64,000 nucleotides of DNA, taken from assembly GCF_001655615.1 (NCBI RefSeq), contig NZ_CP011567.1, forward strand, positions 6,172,001-6,236,000, given 5' to 3'. A program made the position numbers and the translations under genes. The notes beneath the pieces are model-generated. The model had not been told where the DNA came from and searched no databases. It saw nothing but the letters and a program-made list of their open reading frames with translations. Origin of the DNA: Pseudomonas sp. GR 6-02 (GTDB taxonomy: Bacteria; Pseudomonadota; Gammaproteobacteria; Pseudomonadales; Pseudomonadaceae). Below, one piece after another: positions 57,045 to 64,000 of the stretch. Each line of letters opens with the position of its first letter. The first letter of the stretch is position 1.

Positions 57045-58376
57045 ATGGCCAAGGATGAAAAATACAAATGGAATATTTTCACAGGAACGTATCCCCAGAT
57101 TGACCCGCACAGCAAGATAAAGCACAAAATCATTGAGGATTATATTCGCACTTACATCACAGTCGTGATGAGCAATCAGCGAATCCCCAAGATCGGGATA
57201 AATATCATCGACGGCTTCTGTGGAGGTGGTGTTTACCAAGATGACGACGGTGTGGGCATCCACTACGGCTCACCGATCATTGCCTTGGATACCGTGCGAC
57301 AAACCGTCGCCGAGCTCAACATTCTAAGGCGACAAGATCGCGAGGTTGCAGCCAACTACTATTTCGTAGATATCAAGAAAGACAATATCGATTATTTACG
57401 TGGCGTGCTTTTTGAAAGGGGATACAGCCATCTTATCGACCAGAATGTATTTTTGCTCAAGTCGCGCTTTACCAATGCTCTTCCCGCTCTGATTAACCAA
57501 ATCAAGAAATTCAAGCTTTCCGAACGAGCGCTGTTTCTGCTGGATCAATACGCGTACAAAGATGTGCCATTTTCGAGCATTCGAACCATTTTCAATGAAG
57601 TGGATAATGCAGAGGTTTTATTAACCTTCAACGTGGACAGTTTGATTGACTATCTGTCCGAACGAGATGAAAACCGCAAGGCACTGCAAAACATCGATCT
57701 TGAGAAGTACATTCCGTGGGAAAAACTTCCCTCTTTCAAGGCCACGATGCGTCGTGAATGGCAGCACCTCATACAGAGATTTCTGGCAGAAGGTATTCTG
57801 AAAGAAAGCGGCGCGGAATTCATGACGGTCTTTTTCATTACACCCTTCGGTTCCAATCCAAGGACTTATTGGTTCATCCACCTTGCCAACAGCTATCGCG
57901 CCAATGCGGTGATGAAAGAAATCCATTGGAAGTACGGCAACCACTTTTCGCACTCCATGACGCCTGCATTGTTTGTTGGCTACGACACCAAGCGCGACAT
58001 CCAGGTGACCGATCAGCGAAACCTGGGCTTCGGTGAGGAACACTTCTTCGATGGCGCGACCGGCAAGCGGATCGAGACGGAGCTGTCTGAACTGCTGCCA
58101 AGCAAGATCTACGACCAGCCAACCCAGTCGTTCGGAATGATGATGAGGGGCATGGCCAACGGGACTATGGCTAACGAAAGCATCGTTCGTGAAGCGCTTC
58201 ACATGCCGATCCTGTGCAAGGACATCGAAGTCTTTGACAAGGATGGGCGAACCAAGCGCCGAAAAGGCAGCAGCATCAAGTCCACTGACATCTTGATGCC
58301 GGCCTCGCAACGCACCATGTTTTTCACCCCGTCGGTATCGGTGCCTCGTAAGGCGCAGTCAGACGCTGACGATTGA
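57045..58376 (+). CDS. Three-Cys-motif partner protein TcmP, second copy
   Basis: TcmP-family protein of 443 residues and a distant paralogue of the first copy. The glycine loop is clear as NIIDGFCGGGVYQDD at 53-67, and GIHYGSPIIALDTV follows. The place of the FIDPKGW motif of copy one is taken by LLDQYAYKD at 165-173, so an active-site difference is likely. The C-terminal third has a basic tail (DGRTKRRKGSS). It starts 16 bases after the DUF5131 stop, so the two are probably co-translated. Sampled DNA here is A+T rich (21 G/C of 60 at 57361-57420). Confidence 0.85.
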   Translation: MAKDEKYKWNIFTGTYPQIDPHSKIKHKIIEDYIRTYITVVMSNQRIPKIGINIIDGFCGGGVYQDDDGVGIHYGSPIIALDTVRQTVAELNILRRQDREVAANYYFVDIKKDNIDYLRGVLFERGYSHLIDQNVFLLKSRFTNALPALINQIKKFKLSERALFLLDQYAYKDVPFSSIRTIFNEVDNAEVLLTFNVDSLIDYLSERDENRKALQNIDLEKYIPWEKLPSFKATMRREWQHLIQRFLAEGILKESGAEFMTVFFITPFGSNPRTYWFIHLANSYRANAVMKEIHWKYGNHFSHSMTPALFVGYDTKRDIQVTDQRNLGFGEEHFFDGATGKRIETELSELLPSKIYDQPTQSFGMMMRGMANGTMANESIVREALHMPILCKDIEVFDKDGRTKRRKGSSIKSTDILMPASQRTMFFTPSVSVPRKAQSDADD

Positions 58377-58464
58377 AGACCGCTCGAGTAGATTCACAAA
58401 ATATTTTTTCGCCCATTACCGAGTTGTTTTTTGCACGGCGGCTCGCTGATGTCAGGAGTTATTG

Positions 58465-58908
58465 ATGGTAGGTAAAAAACTCATTTGGGCCACTACGGTG
58501 ACTCTCGAATTGCTTTTTGCAGGTTTGGCGCAGGCTCAACAGCCGGTGGCAATCGCTCAGCGACCCGTGACCGTGCCGTATGAAGTAACTGAAGGTACGT
58601 TCCTTAATCTGAGACTGGAGCGTGTAGACCCTAACTATGTTGCGGCGATGGTCTACGAGAATGTTTACGACGACTACGAGAACGTGGCAATCGCGCGAGG
58701 TAGCCGCTTGTTTGGACGTCTGGTCAACAAGGTCAATGACTCACACGATGTGTATTTCACACAGCTACAGCTCAGCACCGGGCAAACGCTCAGTCTTGAT
58801 CCTCCACTGCAAGCCACTTCTCCACTGGGTTCTGCAGGCATCATCGACTTCAAGCCAGGTGCCATTGCTGGAACCATCTGGCGACGAGATCAGGTAATGC
58901 CCCATTAA
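58465..58908 (+). CDS. Secreted VirB10/TrbI-like orphan protein
   Basis: Exported protein of 147 residues with a signal peptide ending AQAQ. The mature part recalls the beta-barrel domain of VirB10/TrbI, an outer-membrane-spanning type IV secretion component: VAAMVYENVYDDYENVAIARGSRLFGRL, with the characteristic 'GSRLxG' strand, then LQLSTGQTLSLDPPLQATSPLGSAG. It lacks the N-terminal membrane helix and Pro-rich region of true VirB10, and no other secretion gene is nearby. CAGGAG lies 6 bases upstream of the ATG at 58465. Assignment is by pattern only. Confidence 0.55.
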   Translation: MVGKKLIWATTVTLELLFAGLAQAQQPVAIAQRPVTVPYEVTEGTFLNLRLERVDPNYVAAMVYENVYDDYENVAIARGSRLFGRLVNKVNDSHDVYFTQLQLSTGQTLSLDPPLQATSPLGSAGIIDFKPGAIAGTIWRRDQVMPH

Positions 58909-59275
58909 TGGCATTCCTCTCAAGAAAATTTGTCTGCACAGCCGCTACTCCCGATGGACAGGGCTCTAGCCACAGCCGTTTCCCTTAGATAGGAGCGCTG
59001 TGACATTTGGCAATAAATGCAACTGATTGGAAATTGATGCAACTCACAGGCGGTGGGCAAGATTGATTGTTTACGCTTCATGTAGCTTTCAGAAATAAAT
59101 GCGACCGAAACCGCAGCAACTAACGACCTCAGCCACTGTTAAGGCAAGTTTGACGCGGTATGTGACGCCCCCCCCAAACTTACCAACTGTAAAGTTAGGC
59201 CCAACGCGTGAGGCCAAGTCGGCTCACCAGCAGCTTGCACCCTTCGGTTTCATTGCCCAAACAGACAGTGAGAGA

Positions 59276-59308
59276 AATTATGAATTTTTGCATAATTCCG
59301 CATAAAGC
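59276..59308 (+). repeat. 33-bp flanking direct repeat, copy B
   Basis: AATTATG, AA, TTTTTGCATAATT, CC, GCATAAAGC, matching copy A at 54527-54559 except for the two variable dinucleotides. The distance between copies is 4749 bases and encloses both tcmP genes, the DUF5131 gene and the VirB10-like gene. Confidence 0.8.
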
Positions 59309-59507
59309 AAATTTCGGTGATTTCGAATCTTGCCAGCTTGGGGAAAGCGCATATTGATCAGCCCTCGAAAGGCCGAGCCAGTAAAGAGGGAAAATGTCGT
59401 TTTTGTTCAGTCCGCGCCAGAAGCCGGATAGAGAGACTAACCAAACGTTGCAGATTTTACCTAGCAATGCAGACTTCAAAACGGTCCATGCTTTTTCACA
59501 CAGCCTG

Positions 59508-59551
59508 GGCCAATAGCTGCCGCTCATGAACGACCGCTTTCGGCCAATAGC
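59508..59551 (+). repeat. GGCCAATAGC direct pair
   Basis: GGCCAATAGC occurs at 59508-59517 and 59542-59551, a 34-base step, separated by TGCCGCTCATGAACGACCGC and TTTC. I recall close variants of AACGACCGCTTTCGGCCAATAGCAG in intergenic DNA of many Pseudomonas genomes, so it may be a dispersed repeat. Confidence 0.5.
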
Positions 59552-59633
59552 AGACAATCAGGTGCTAACAGCCAAGTTTTCTGTCTTCCCAGAGCACCGC
59601 TGGAAAGTGAAAAAATGGGGTCATTGGATGGAT

Positions 59634-60515
59634 CTACCCACCCAACCTAGCCCAAAACTCTTCTGCAGAACGGCTAATGGGAGCTTTAGGTCGGGTGAGG
59701 TGAATCTCTAACGGTATATCCCAGCTTTCGTCGAGAGCTCTGACCAAACGTCCATCTGCCATTTCCTGCTCGGTAAGGCTTTTTGGTAACCAGGCTACGC
59801 CCTTGTTTTCCAGTGCCATCGACATCAGAACTGCTGCAAGATGACTGCTAAAGAGCGGCTTGAGATGAAGGTAGTCTTCCTTGCCGTGGAGTCGGTGAGC
59901 GACGATGCGGCCTAGACCCGATTCCTGAGTATATGCCAAATAAGGCAATGTTTCCGGGGACGTATCCAAAGTGGCAAAGGCACTCGCTAAGGGTATGAGT
60001 ACATCCTCTCCGACCTTTTTCCCGGTGAACTGATCAGGGGCTAGCAAGGGTGGAACGTCGGGGTGGCGATGGCAAAGCAGGAATTGAACCTGACCGTGTA
60101 TCAGCATCTGCTCGCAAACAGCCATGCTGTCTGAATGCAAACGTACGGCATCTATTGGCGCGCCATTTTCTGCACTTCTCAACCACCTTGGGAAGAAGGT
60201 AAATGACAAGGAATGAGTGGCTGCAAACTGCAGTGTTTTTGCGGCCATCCCCGCTACTTCCTGTGCCTCAGAACGCATCCGGTACAAACGTCTGGCAGCC
60301 TCTTGAGCGCTAGGTAAAATCTGTCTTCCAGCCTCGGTTAAGGTCGCTCCTTGCGGGGTTCGGACGAACAATTCGACGCCCATCCAGTTCTCCAGAGAAC
60401 GGACTCTGCGACTGAAGGCGGGCTGAGTTACGTGGCGCGCCTCAGCCGCCCGAACAAAGCTGCCGTATTCCGCAAGCGCTGAAAAATCCTCAAGCCAAAC
60501 GAGTTCCAAAGGCAA
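59634..60515 (-). CDS. LysR-family regulator of the tartrate cluster
   Basis: LysR-type transcriptional regulator of 293 residues: N-terminal winged helix (AEYGSFVRAAEARHVTQPAFSRRVRSLE) and a C-terminal co-inducer domain with ARIVAHRL-like pattern (GRIVAHRLHGKEDY). It is divergent from tarD with 93 bases between the starts, the usual LysR layout. It probably activates the tarD-dctA-oxaloacetate decarboxylase unit in response to tartrate or a related dicarboxylate; this is inferred from position. Confidence 0.88.
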   Translation of the reverse strand: MPLELVWLEDFSALAEYGSFVRAAEARHVTQPAFSRRVRSLENWMGVELFVRTPQGATLTEAGRQILPSAQEAARRLYRMRSEAQEVAGMAAKTLQFAATHSLSFTFFPRWLRSAENGAPIDAVRLHSDSMAVCEQMLIHGQVQFLLCHRHPDVPPLLAPDQFTGKKVGEDVLIPLASAFATLDTSPETLPYLAYTQESGLGRIVAHRLHGKEDYLHLKPLFSSHLAAVLMSMALENKGVAWLPKSLTEQEMADGRLVRALDESWDIPLEIHLTRPKAPISRSAEEFWARLGG

Positions 60516-60608
60516 TGCCTCCTGTGCATAGGGCGCGGCATTAATAGCATTGGGCGGGTGTCATCGCAAAGCATAACGTGGGGCCACAAACAACAAGAGG
60601 AACCCGTC

Positions 60609-61778
60609 ATGCGTATCGTAGACATCCGTGAAAAAACAGTTTCTATTGCCTCCCCGATTGCCAATGCCTACATCGACTTTTCAAAGATGACCTGCTCGGT
60701 CGTCGCGGTCATCACGGATGTGATTCGCGATGGTAAACCTGTCATTGGCTACGGCTTCAACTCCAACGGTCGCTATGGTCAAGGCGCGTTGATGCGTGAT
60801 CGCTTCCTGGCGCGAATCATGGAAGCTGATCCGGATACTCTTATCGACCAAGAGAACAACAACCTGGATCCGTTCGCCATCTGGAAGACCCTGATGACCA
60901 ACGAAAAGCCAGGTGGTCACGGCGAACGTTCAGTTGCAGTCGGCACCATTGATATGGCCGTGTGGGACGCCGTTGCCAAGATCGAAGGCAAGCCTCTCTA
61001 TCGTCTGCTGGCTGATCGATACCGTAACGGCGTGGCCGATGACAAAGTCTGGGTCTACGCGGCAGGAGGCTACTACTACCCAGGCAAAGACCAGACCAAG
61101 CTCAAAGCAGAAATGCAGAGCTACCTGGATCGTGGCTACGACGTCGTCAAAATGAAGATCGGTGCAGTGCCACTGGACGAAGATATCCGTCGCATCGAAG
61201 CGGTACTCGAAGTGGTAGGTGACGGTCGTCGACTGGCGGTCGATGCCAACGGTCGTTTCGATCTTCAGACCGGTATTGCTTACGCGGAAGCTATCAAGAA
61301 GTACAACCTGTTCTGGTACGAGGAGATCGGTGACCCGCTCGATTACGCACTCCAAGCTGAGCTTGCCAATCACTATGAATTGCCCATGGCGACCGGGGAA
61401 AACCTGTTTTCCCACCAGGACGCCCGTAACTTGCTCCGTCACGGCGGCATGCGCCCGGATCGCGACTTCCTCCAGTTCGACTGTGCCCTGTCCTATGGGC
61501 TCGTGGAGTACATGCGCACCTTGAAAGTGATGGAAGAAATGGGCTGGTCTTCCCGCCGCGTGGTGCCGCACGGTGGTCACCAGATGTCCCTGAACATCGC
61601 AGCCGGTCTGCACCTCGGCGGCAACGAATCATACCCCGACGTGTTCCAGCCTTTCGGCGGTTTCGCCGACGGAATCAAGGTGGAAAATGGATACGTCGGC
61701 CTGCCAGATATTCCAGGTGTTGGCTTTGAAGCCAAGTCAGCCTTGTACGCTGTCATGCGCGAGCTAGGCGAAGGCTGA
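60609..61778 (+). CDS. tarD: D-tartrate dehydratase (enolase superfamily)
   Basis: Dehydrates D-tartrate to oxaloacetate. It has 389 residues; I chose the ATG at 60609 (MRIVDIREKT) with AGAGG upstream, matching the characterised Bradyrhizobium enzyme in start and length. The catalytic set is intact: KMKIG with K183, metal ligands D212 (VDANGRF), E239 (WYEEIGDP) and E264 (ATGEN), and the base H321 (PHGGHQ). Resemblance to the Bradyrhizobium enzyme, which I recall in detail, runs over the whole length (for example GYGFNSNGRYGQG and GGHGERSVAVGTIDMAVWDA), so specificity is well supported. Neighbouring genes supply uptake and the next step. Confidence 0.88.
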   Translation: MRIVDIREKTVSIASPIANAYIDFSKMTCSVVAVITDVIRDGKPVIGYGFNSNGRYGQGALMRDRFLARIMEADPDTLIDQENNNLDPFAIWKTLMTNEKPGGHGERSVAVGTIDMAVWDAVAKIEGKPLYRLLADRYRNGVADDKVWVYAAGGYYYPGKDQTKLKAEMQSYLDRGYDVVKMKIGAVPLDEDIRRIEAVLEVVGDGRRLAVDANGRFDLQTGIAYAEAIKKYNLFWYEEIGDPLDYALQAELANHYELPMATGENLFSHQDARNLLRHGGMRPDRDFLQFDCALSYGLVEYMRTLKVMEEMGWSSRRVVPHGGHQMSLNIAAGLHLGGNESYPDVFQPFGGFADGIKVENGYVGLPDIPGVGFEAKSALYAVMRELGEG

Positions 61779-61788
61779 TCAACCTCGA

Positions 61789-61817
61789 TCTGCGGTTTCT
61801 TTTGCAGAGACCGCAGA
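61789..61817 (+). other. Hairpin between tarD and dctA
   Basis: TCTGCGGT (61789-61796) and ACCGCAGA (61810-61817) form an 8-bp stem with a 13-base loop, without a T-run. It may moderate readthrough or stabilise the tarD message; it is too weak to call a terminator. Confidence 0.35.
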
Positions 61818-61881
61818 CTCAGACGTCACTCGCTGACGCCAAAACCACACGCCCATCACAAAAATAAAATGAGGTGCTTCC

Positions 61882-63189
61882 GTGGAAATCTCCAAGTCCC
61901 GCTGGTACAGCCAGCTGTATGTGCAGGTGCTGATCGGCATCGTCATCGGCGCAGCAATAGGTCACTTTGAACCGCAATTCGGAGCCAAGCTTCAACCTTT
62001 TGCGGATGGTTTCATCAAACTCATCAAAATGTTGTTGGCGCCTATTATTTTCGGCACCGTCGTCGTTGGTATCGCCAAGATGGGCAATATCAAGGAAGTC
62101 GGACGGATCGGCGTCAAAGCGCTATTTTACTTTGAAATCCTTTCAACCATTGCGCTAGTCATTGGCCTGATTGTGGTCAATATCGCGAAGCCAGGCGTTG
62201 GAATGAATATCAACACAACCACGCTTGATGCCAGCGCTATCGCCAAGTACAGCCAAGCCGCCAGTGAACAGGGCGGAACAATCGATTTCTTTCTCAATAT
62301 AATCCCGAGCACTTTTATTGGCGCATTCTCGAATGGCGTCATGCTTCAAGTCATTCTGATTTCGGTTTTGATGGGCATTGCCCTCGTTCAAATGGGCGAA
62401 ACCAGCAAACCGCTGATCAATACCATCGACCTGTTTCTGCAGGGGCTTTTCAAGATCGTGGCAATGGTGATGCGCGTGGCTCCGATTGGTGCCGGCGCCG
62501 GGATGGCTTTCACCATCGGCAAGTACGGGATTGGTACCTTGTTGTCACTCGGCCAGTTGCTGATCGCGCTCTACGTCACGACCTTGATTTTCATCGTGGT
62601 TGTGCTGGGCACGGTTGCTAGATGGTCGGGCATGCCGCTCATGCAATTTCTTCGTTATTTCAAAGATGAAATTCTCATCACGCTTGGCACTTGCTCAACC
62701 GAAGCTGTGCTTCCGCGAATGATGGTGAAACTTGAAAAGCTGGGCTGCAAGAAGTCAGTGGTGGGCATGGTGCTACCAACGGGGTATGCCTTCAATGCTG
62801 ATGGCACCTGCATCTACCTCACTATGGCCGCGATATTCATCGCACAGGCAACCAATACGCCGCTGACGTTTGCGGATCAAATGATTCTATTGGGCGTGTT
62901 CCTGCTGACCTCAAAAGGCTCCGCTGGCGTGGCGGGTGCCGGTTTCATAACCTTGGCGGCAACGCTTACAACCATCCACTCTATTCCGCTAGTTGGCCTT
63001 GTACTGCTCTTGGGTATCGACCGATTCCTCAACGAAGCACGAGCCGTGACCAACCTGATCGGCAACGGTATCGGCACCATCGCGATTGCCAAGTGGGACA
63101 ACTCGTTCGATGTCGAGGCCTGCGAGCGTGAAATTACTGCAATGAAAAACGAAAAGGCAGAGCGTAAAGCCCTGTTAGCGCAAAAGTAA
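61882..63189 (+). CDS. DctA-type C4-dicarboxylate:cation symporter
   Basis: Inner-membrane sodium/proton symporter (DAACS family) of 435 residues. Family blocks are GTCSTEAVLPRM (replacing the GTSSSEPVLPRM of DctA), LPTGYAFNADGTCIYLTMAAIFIAQA and VTNLIGNGIGT. It starts with GTG at 61882, with GAGGTG 6 bases upstream. In this setting it most likely brings in D-tartrate. The changed serine-rich loop (TCSTEA) may tune the substrate. Confidence 0.9.
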   Translation: MEISKSRWYSQLYVQVLIGIVIGAAIGHFEPQFGAKLQPFADGFIKLIKMLLAPIIFGTVVVGIAKMGNIKEVGRIGVKALFYFEILSTIALVIGLIVVNIAKPGVGMNINTTTLDASAIAKYSQAASEQGGTIDFFLNIIPSTFIGAFSNGVMLQVILISVLMGIALVQMGETSKPLINTIDLFLQGLFKIVAMVMRVAPIGAGAGMAFTIGKYGIGTLLSLGQLLIALYVTTLIFIVVVLGTVARWSGMPLMQFLRYFKDEILITLGTCSTEAVLPRMMVKLEKLGCKKSVVGMVLPTGYAFNADGTCIYLTMAAIFIAQATNTPLTFADQMILLGVFLLTSKGSAGVAGAGFITLAATLTTIHSIPLVGLVLLLGIDRFLNEARAVTNLIGNGIGTIAIAKWDNSFDVEACEREITAMKNEKAERKALLAQK

Positions 63190-63310
63190 TCGGCATCGCT
63201 TACCGGTCATTCCTCTTCCAATAGAACGCAATGACCGGTAGCAAATTTATGTCTCGTTCTCGCAGGACGATTCAGCGATGTACTCAGTTGAAATGTGATG
63301 GAGCAGAAAA

Positions 63311-64000
63311 GTGATTGAGAGAACTCATCATGAACTACGACAAGCGTTCAGTGATTTGCTTCACGGAACAGTCTGTAAATTTGCCGCATCGGTATTCGAT
63401 CCGATCTCTGTTCGAATGGCTTCTGACCTTGGCTTTGAGGTCGCTATTCAGGGTGGATCGGTCGCCTCGCTTCAAGTACTGGGAGCACCGGACATCTCAC
63501 TACTCACGCTGGATGAATATACAGAACAGGTTTCCAGGGTTGGGCGCGCCAGTCAAATCCCAATAATTGGGGACGCCGACCATGGATTCGGAAACGCGCT
63601 CAATGTGATGCGAACAGTAACGGAGTTACAGAAGGCCGGCGTGGCCGCCCTGACGCTGGAAGACACGCATCTGCCCGCCAGGTACGACGAACAATCGCAC
63701 GTCCTCATCACCATGGAAGAGGCCGCGAGCAAGATCTACGCCGCACGATTTGCCCGGTCAGATGATGCCCTTAGCATCATCGCCAGGACTAATGTGGCCG
63801 TTACCACTTTGGAAGATTCGATTGCTCGGACTGCGGCCTATCAAAAGGCTGGAGCAGAAGCTATTTGCTTCGTTGGAGTAAAGGACTTCCAGCATCTGGA
63901 AGCACTCACAGCGCATCTCACCGTTCCGATCATACTCATCAATTACGGTAATCCCGCACTGAGCGATATTGAGAAACTGAGCGCGGCTAATGTGCGGATC
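63311..64000 (+). CDS. PEP mutase/isocitrate lyase family protein, probable oxaloacetate decarboxylase (partial)
   Basis: The frame starts with GTG at 63311, with GGAG 7 bases upstream, and runs off the right edge with 230 codons visible of about 290. It matches the oxaloacetate decarboxylase class known from P. aeruginosa PA4872: [45 protein letters not shown], the metal-binding [17 protein letters not shown] at 87-103, [10 protein letters not shown], and IIARTN near residue 160. Following D-tartrate dehydratase, it would turn oxaloacetate into pyruvate. It was not found as an ATG-started frame, so it is easily missed. Confidence 0.85.
   Translation, partial: MIERTHHELRQAFSDLLHGTVCKFAASVFDPISVRMASDLGFEVAIQGGSVASLQVLGAPDISLLTLDEYTEQVSRVGRASQIPIIGDADHGFGNALNVMRTVTELQKAGVAALTLEDTHLPARYDEQSHVLITMEEAASKIYAARFARSDDALSIIARTNVAVTTLEDSIARTAAYQKAGAEAICFVGVKDFQHLEALTAHLTVPIILINYGNPALSDIEKLSAANVRI

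Larger units (their letters stand above)
58909..59633. other. Gene-poor stretch with flanking repeat copy B
   Basis: No gene is supported in 725 bases. A run of eight C residues stands at 59167-59174. Copy B of the 33-bp repeat lies at 59276-59308 and a GGCCAATAGC pair at 59508-59551. No terminal inverted repeats or recombinase were found. Confidence 0.5.

Overview
The window is a 64 kb piece of a Pseudomonas chromosome, most likely the P. fluorescens group. Marker gene orders support this: hemC-hemD-hemX-hemY beside algR and argH, dsbB, rsd/algQ, algP, cyaA-rnk-cyaY-lptM-lysA-dapF-DUF484-xerC, sutA, amtB-glnK and ubiK-comM all fall in the arrangement familiar from Pseudomonas. The core is G+C rich (42 of 60 bases at 36721-36780) and carries many inverted REP pairs of the 'GTGGGAGCGGGCTTGCCCGCG' kind. 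No rRNA, tRNA, CRISPR array or intact transposase was seen.

From 1 to 35160: ubiD (cut by the left edge), rho with a leader region, trxA, a FadR-type regulator divergent from a four-gene polar amino-acid ABC transporter, ppx convergent with ppk, hemB, dedA, a membrane fatty-acid hydroxylase, elbB, a DUF188 gene, a cytochrome c-FTR1 iron permease fusion, a five-gene envelope lipoprotein cluster (two tandem COG3014 paralogues, ycfL, lpoB, a CsgG-like gene), a LysE exporter, mscS, the ABC-F gene yheS, the repeat-rich algP, an FKBP, rsd, dsbB, the hemCDXY operon and algR. Upstream of algR the sensor kinase gene algZ (fimS) appears reduced to a fragment of about 80 codons.

From 35623 to 51287: argH, a GST, small conserved genes, cyaA, rnk (behind a terminator-like hairpin), cyaY, lptM-lysA-dapF-DUF484-xerC-yigB, sutA, yjbQ, amtB-glnK and ubiK. 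This is ordinary core genome.

From 51288 to the right edge the window becomes accessory. A REP pair and a strongly structured RNA-like element precede a BRO-N protein. A HigBA toxin-antitoxin pair and a small unknown gene follow. The DNA-processing ATPase gene comM starts normally at 53470 but breaks after about 282 codons, and its second half is not seen before 64000. Beyond the break lies a visibly A+T-richer cassette: tcmP, a DUF5131 (Gp37/Gp68) gene with a three-cysteine motif, and a second, divergent tcmP, followed by a VirB10/TrbI-like orphan. The cassette is flanked by two copies of a 33-bp sequence in the same orientation (54527-54559 and 59276-59308, 29 of 33 identical). I consider this the best candidate for a poorly described system: an Fe-S protein working with two methyltransferase-like partners, carried as exchangeable cargo at the comM locus.

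The right end carries a D-tartrate utilisation cluster: a LysR regulator, D-tartrate dehydratase (to oxaloacetate), a DctA-type symporter, and a PEP mutase/isocitrate lyase family enzyme most like oxaloacetate decarboxylase, which starts with GTG and runs off the right edge.
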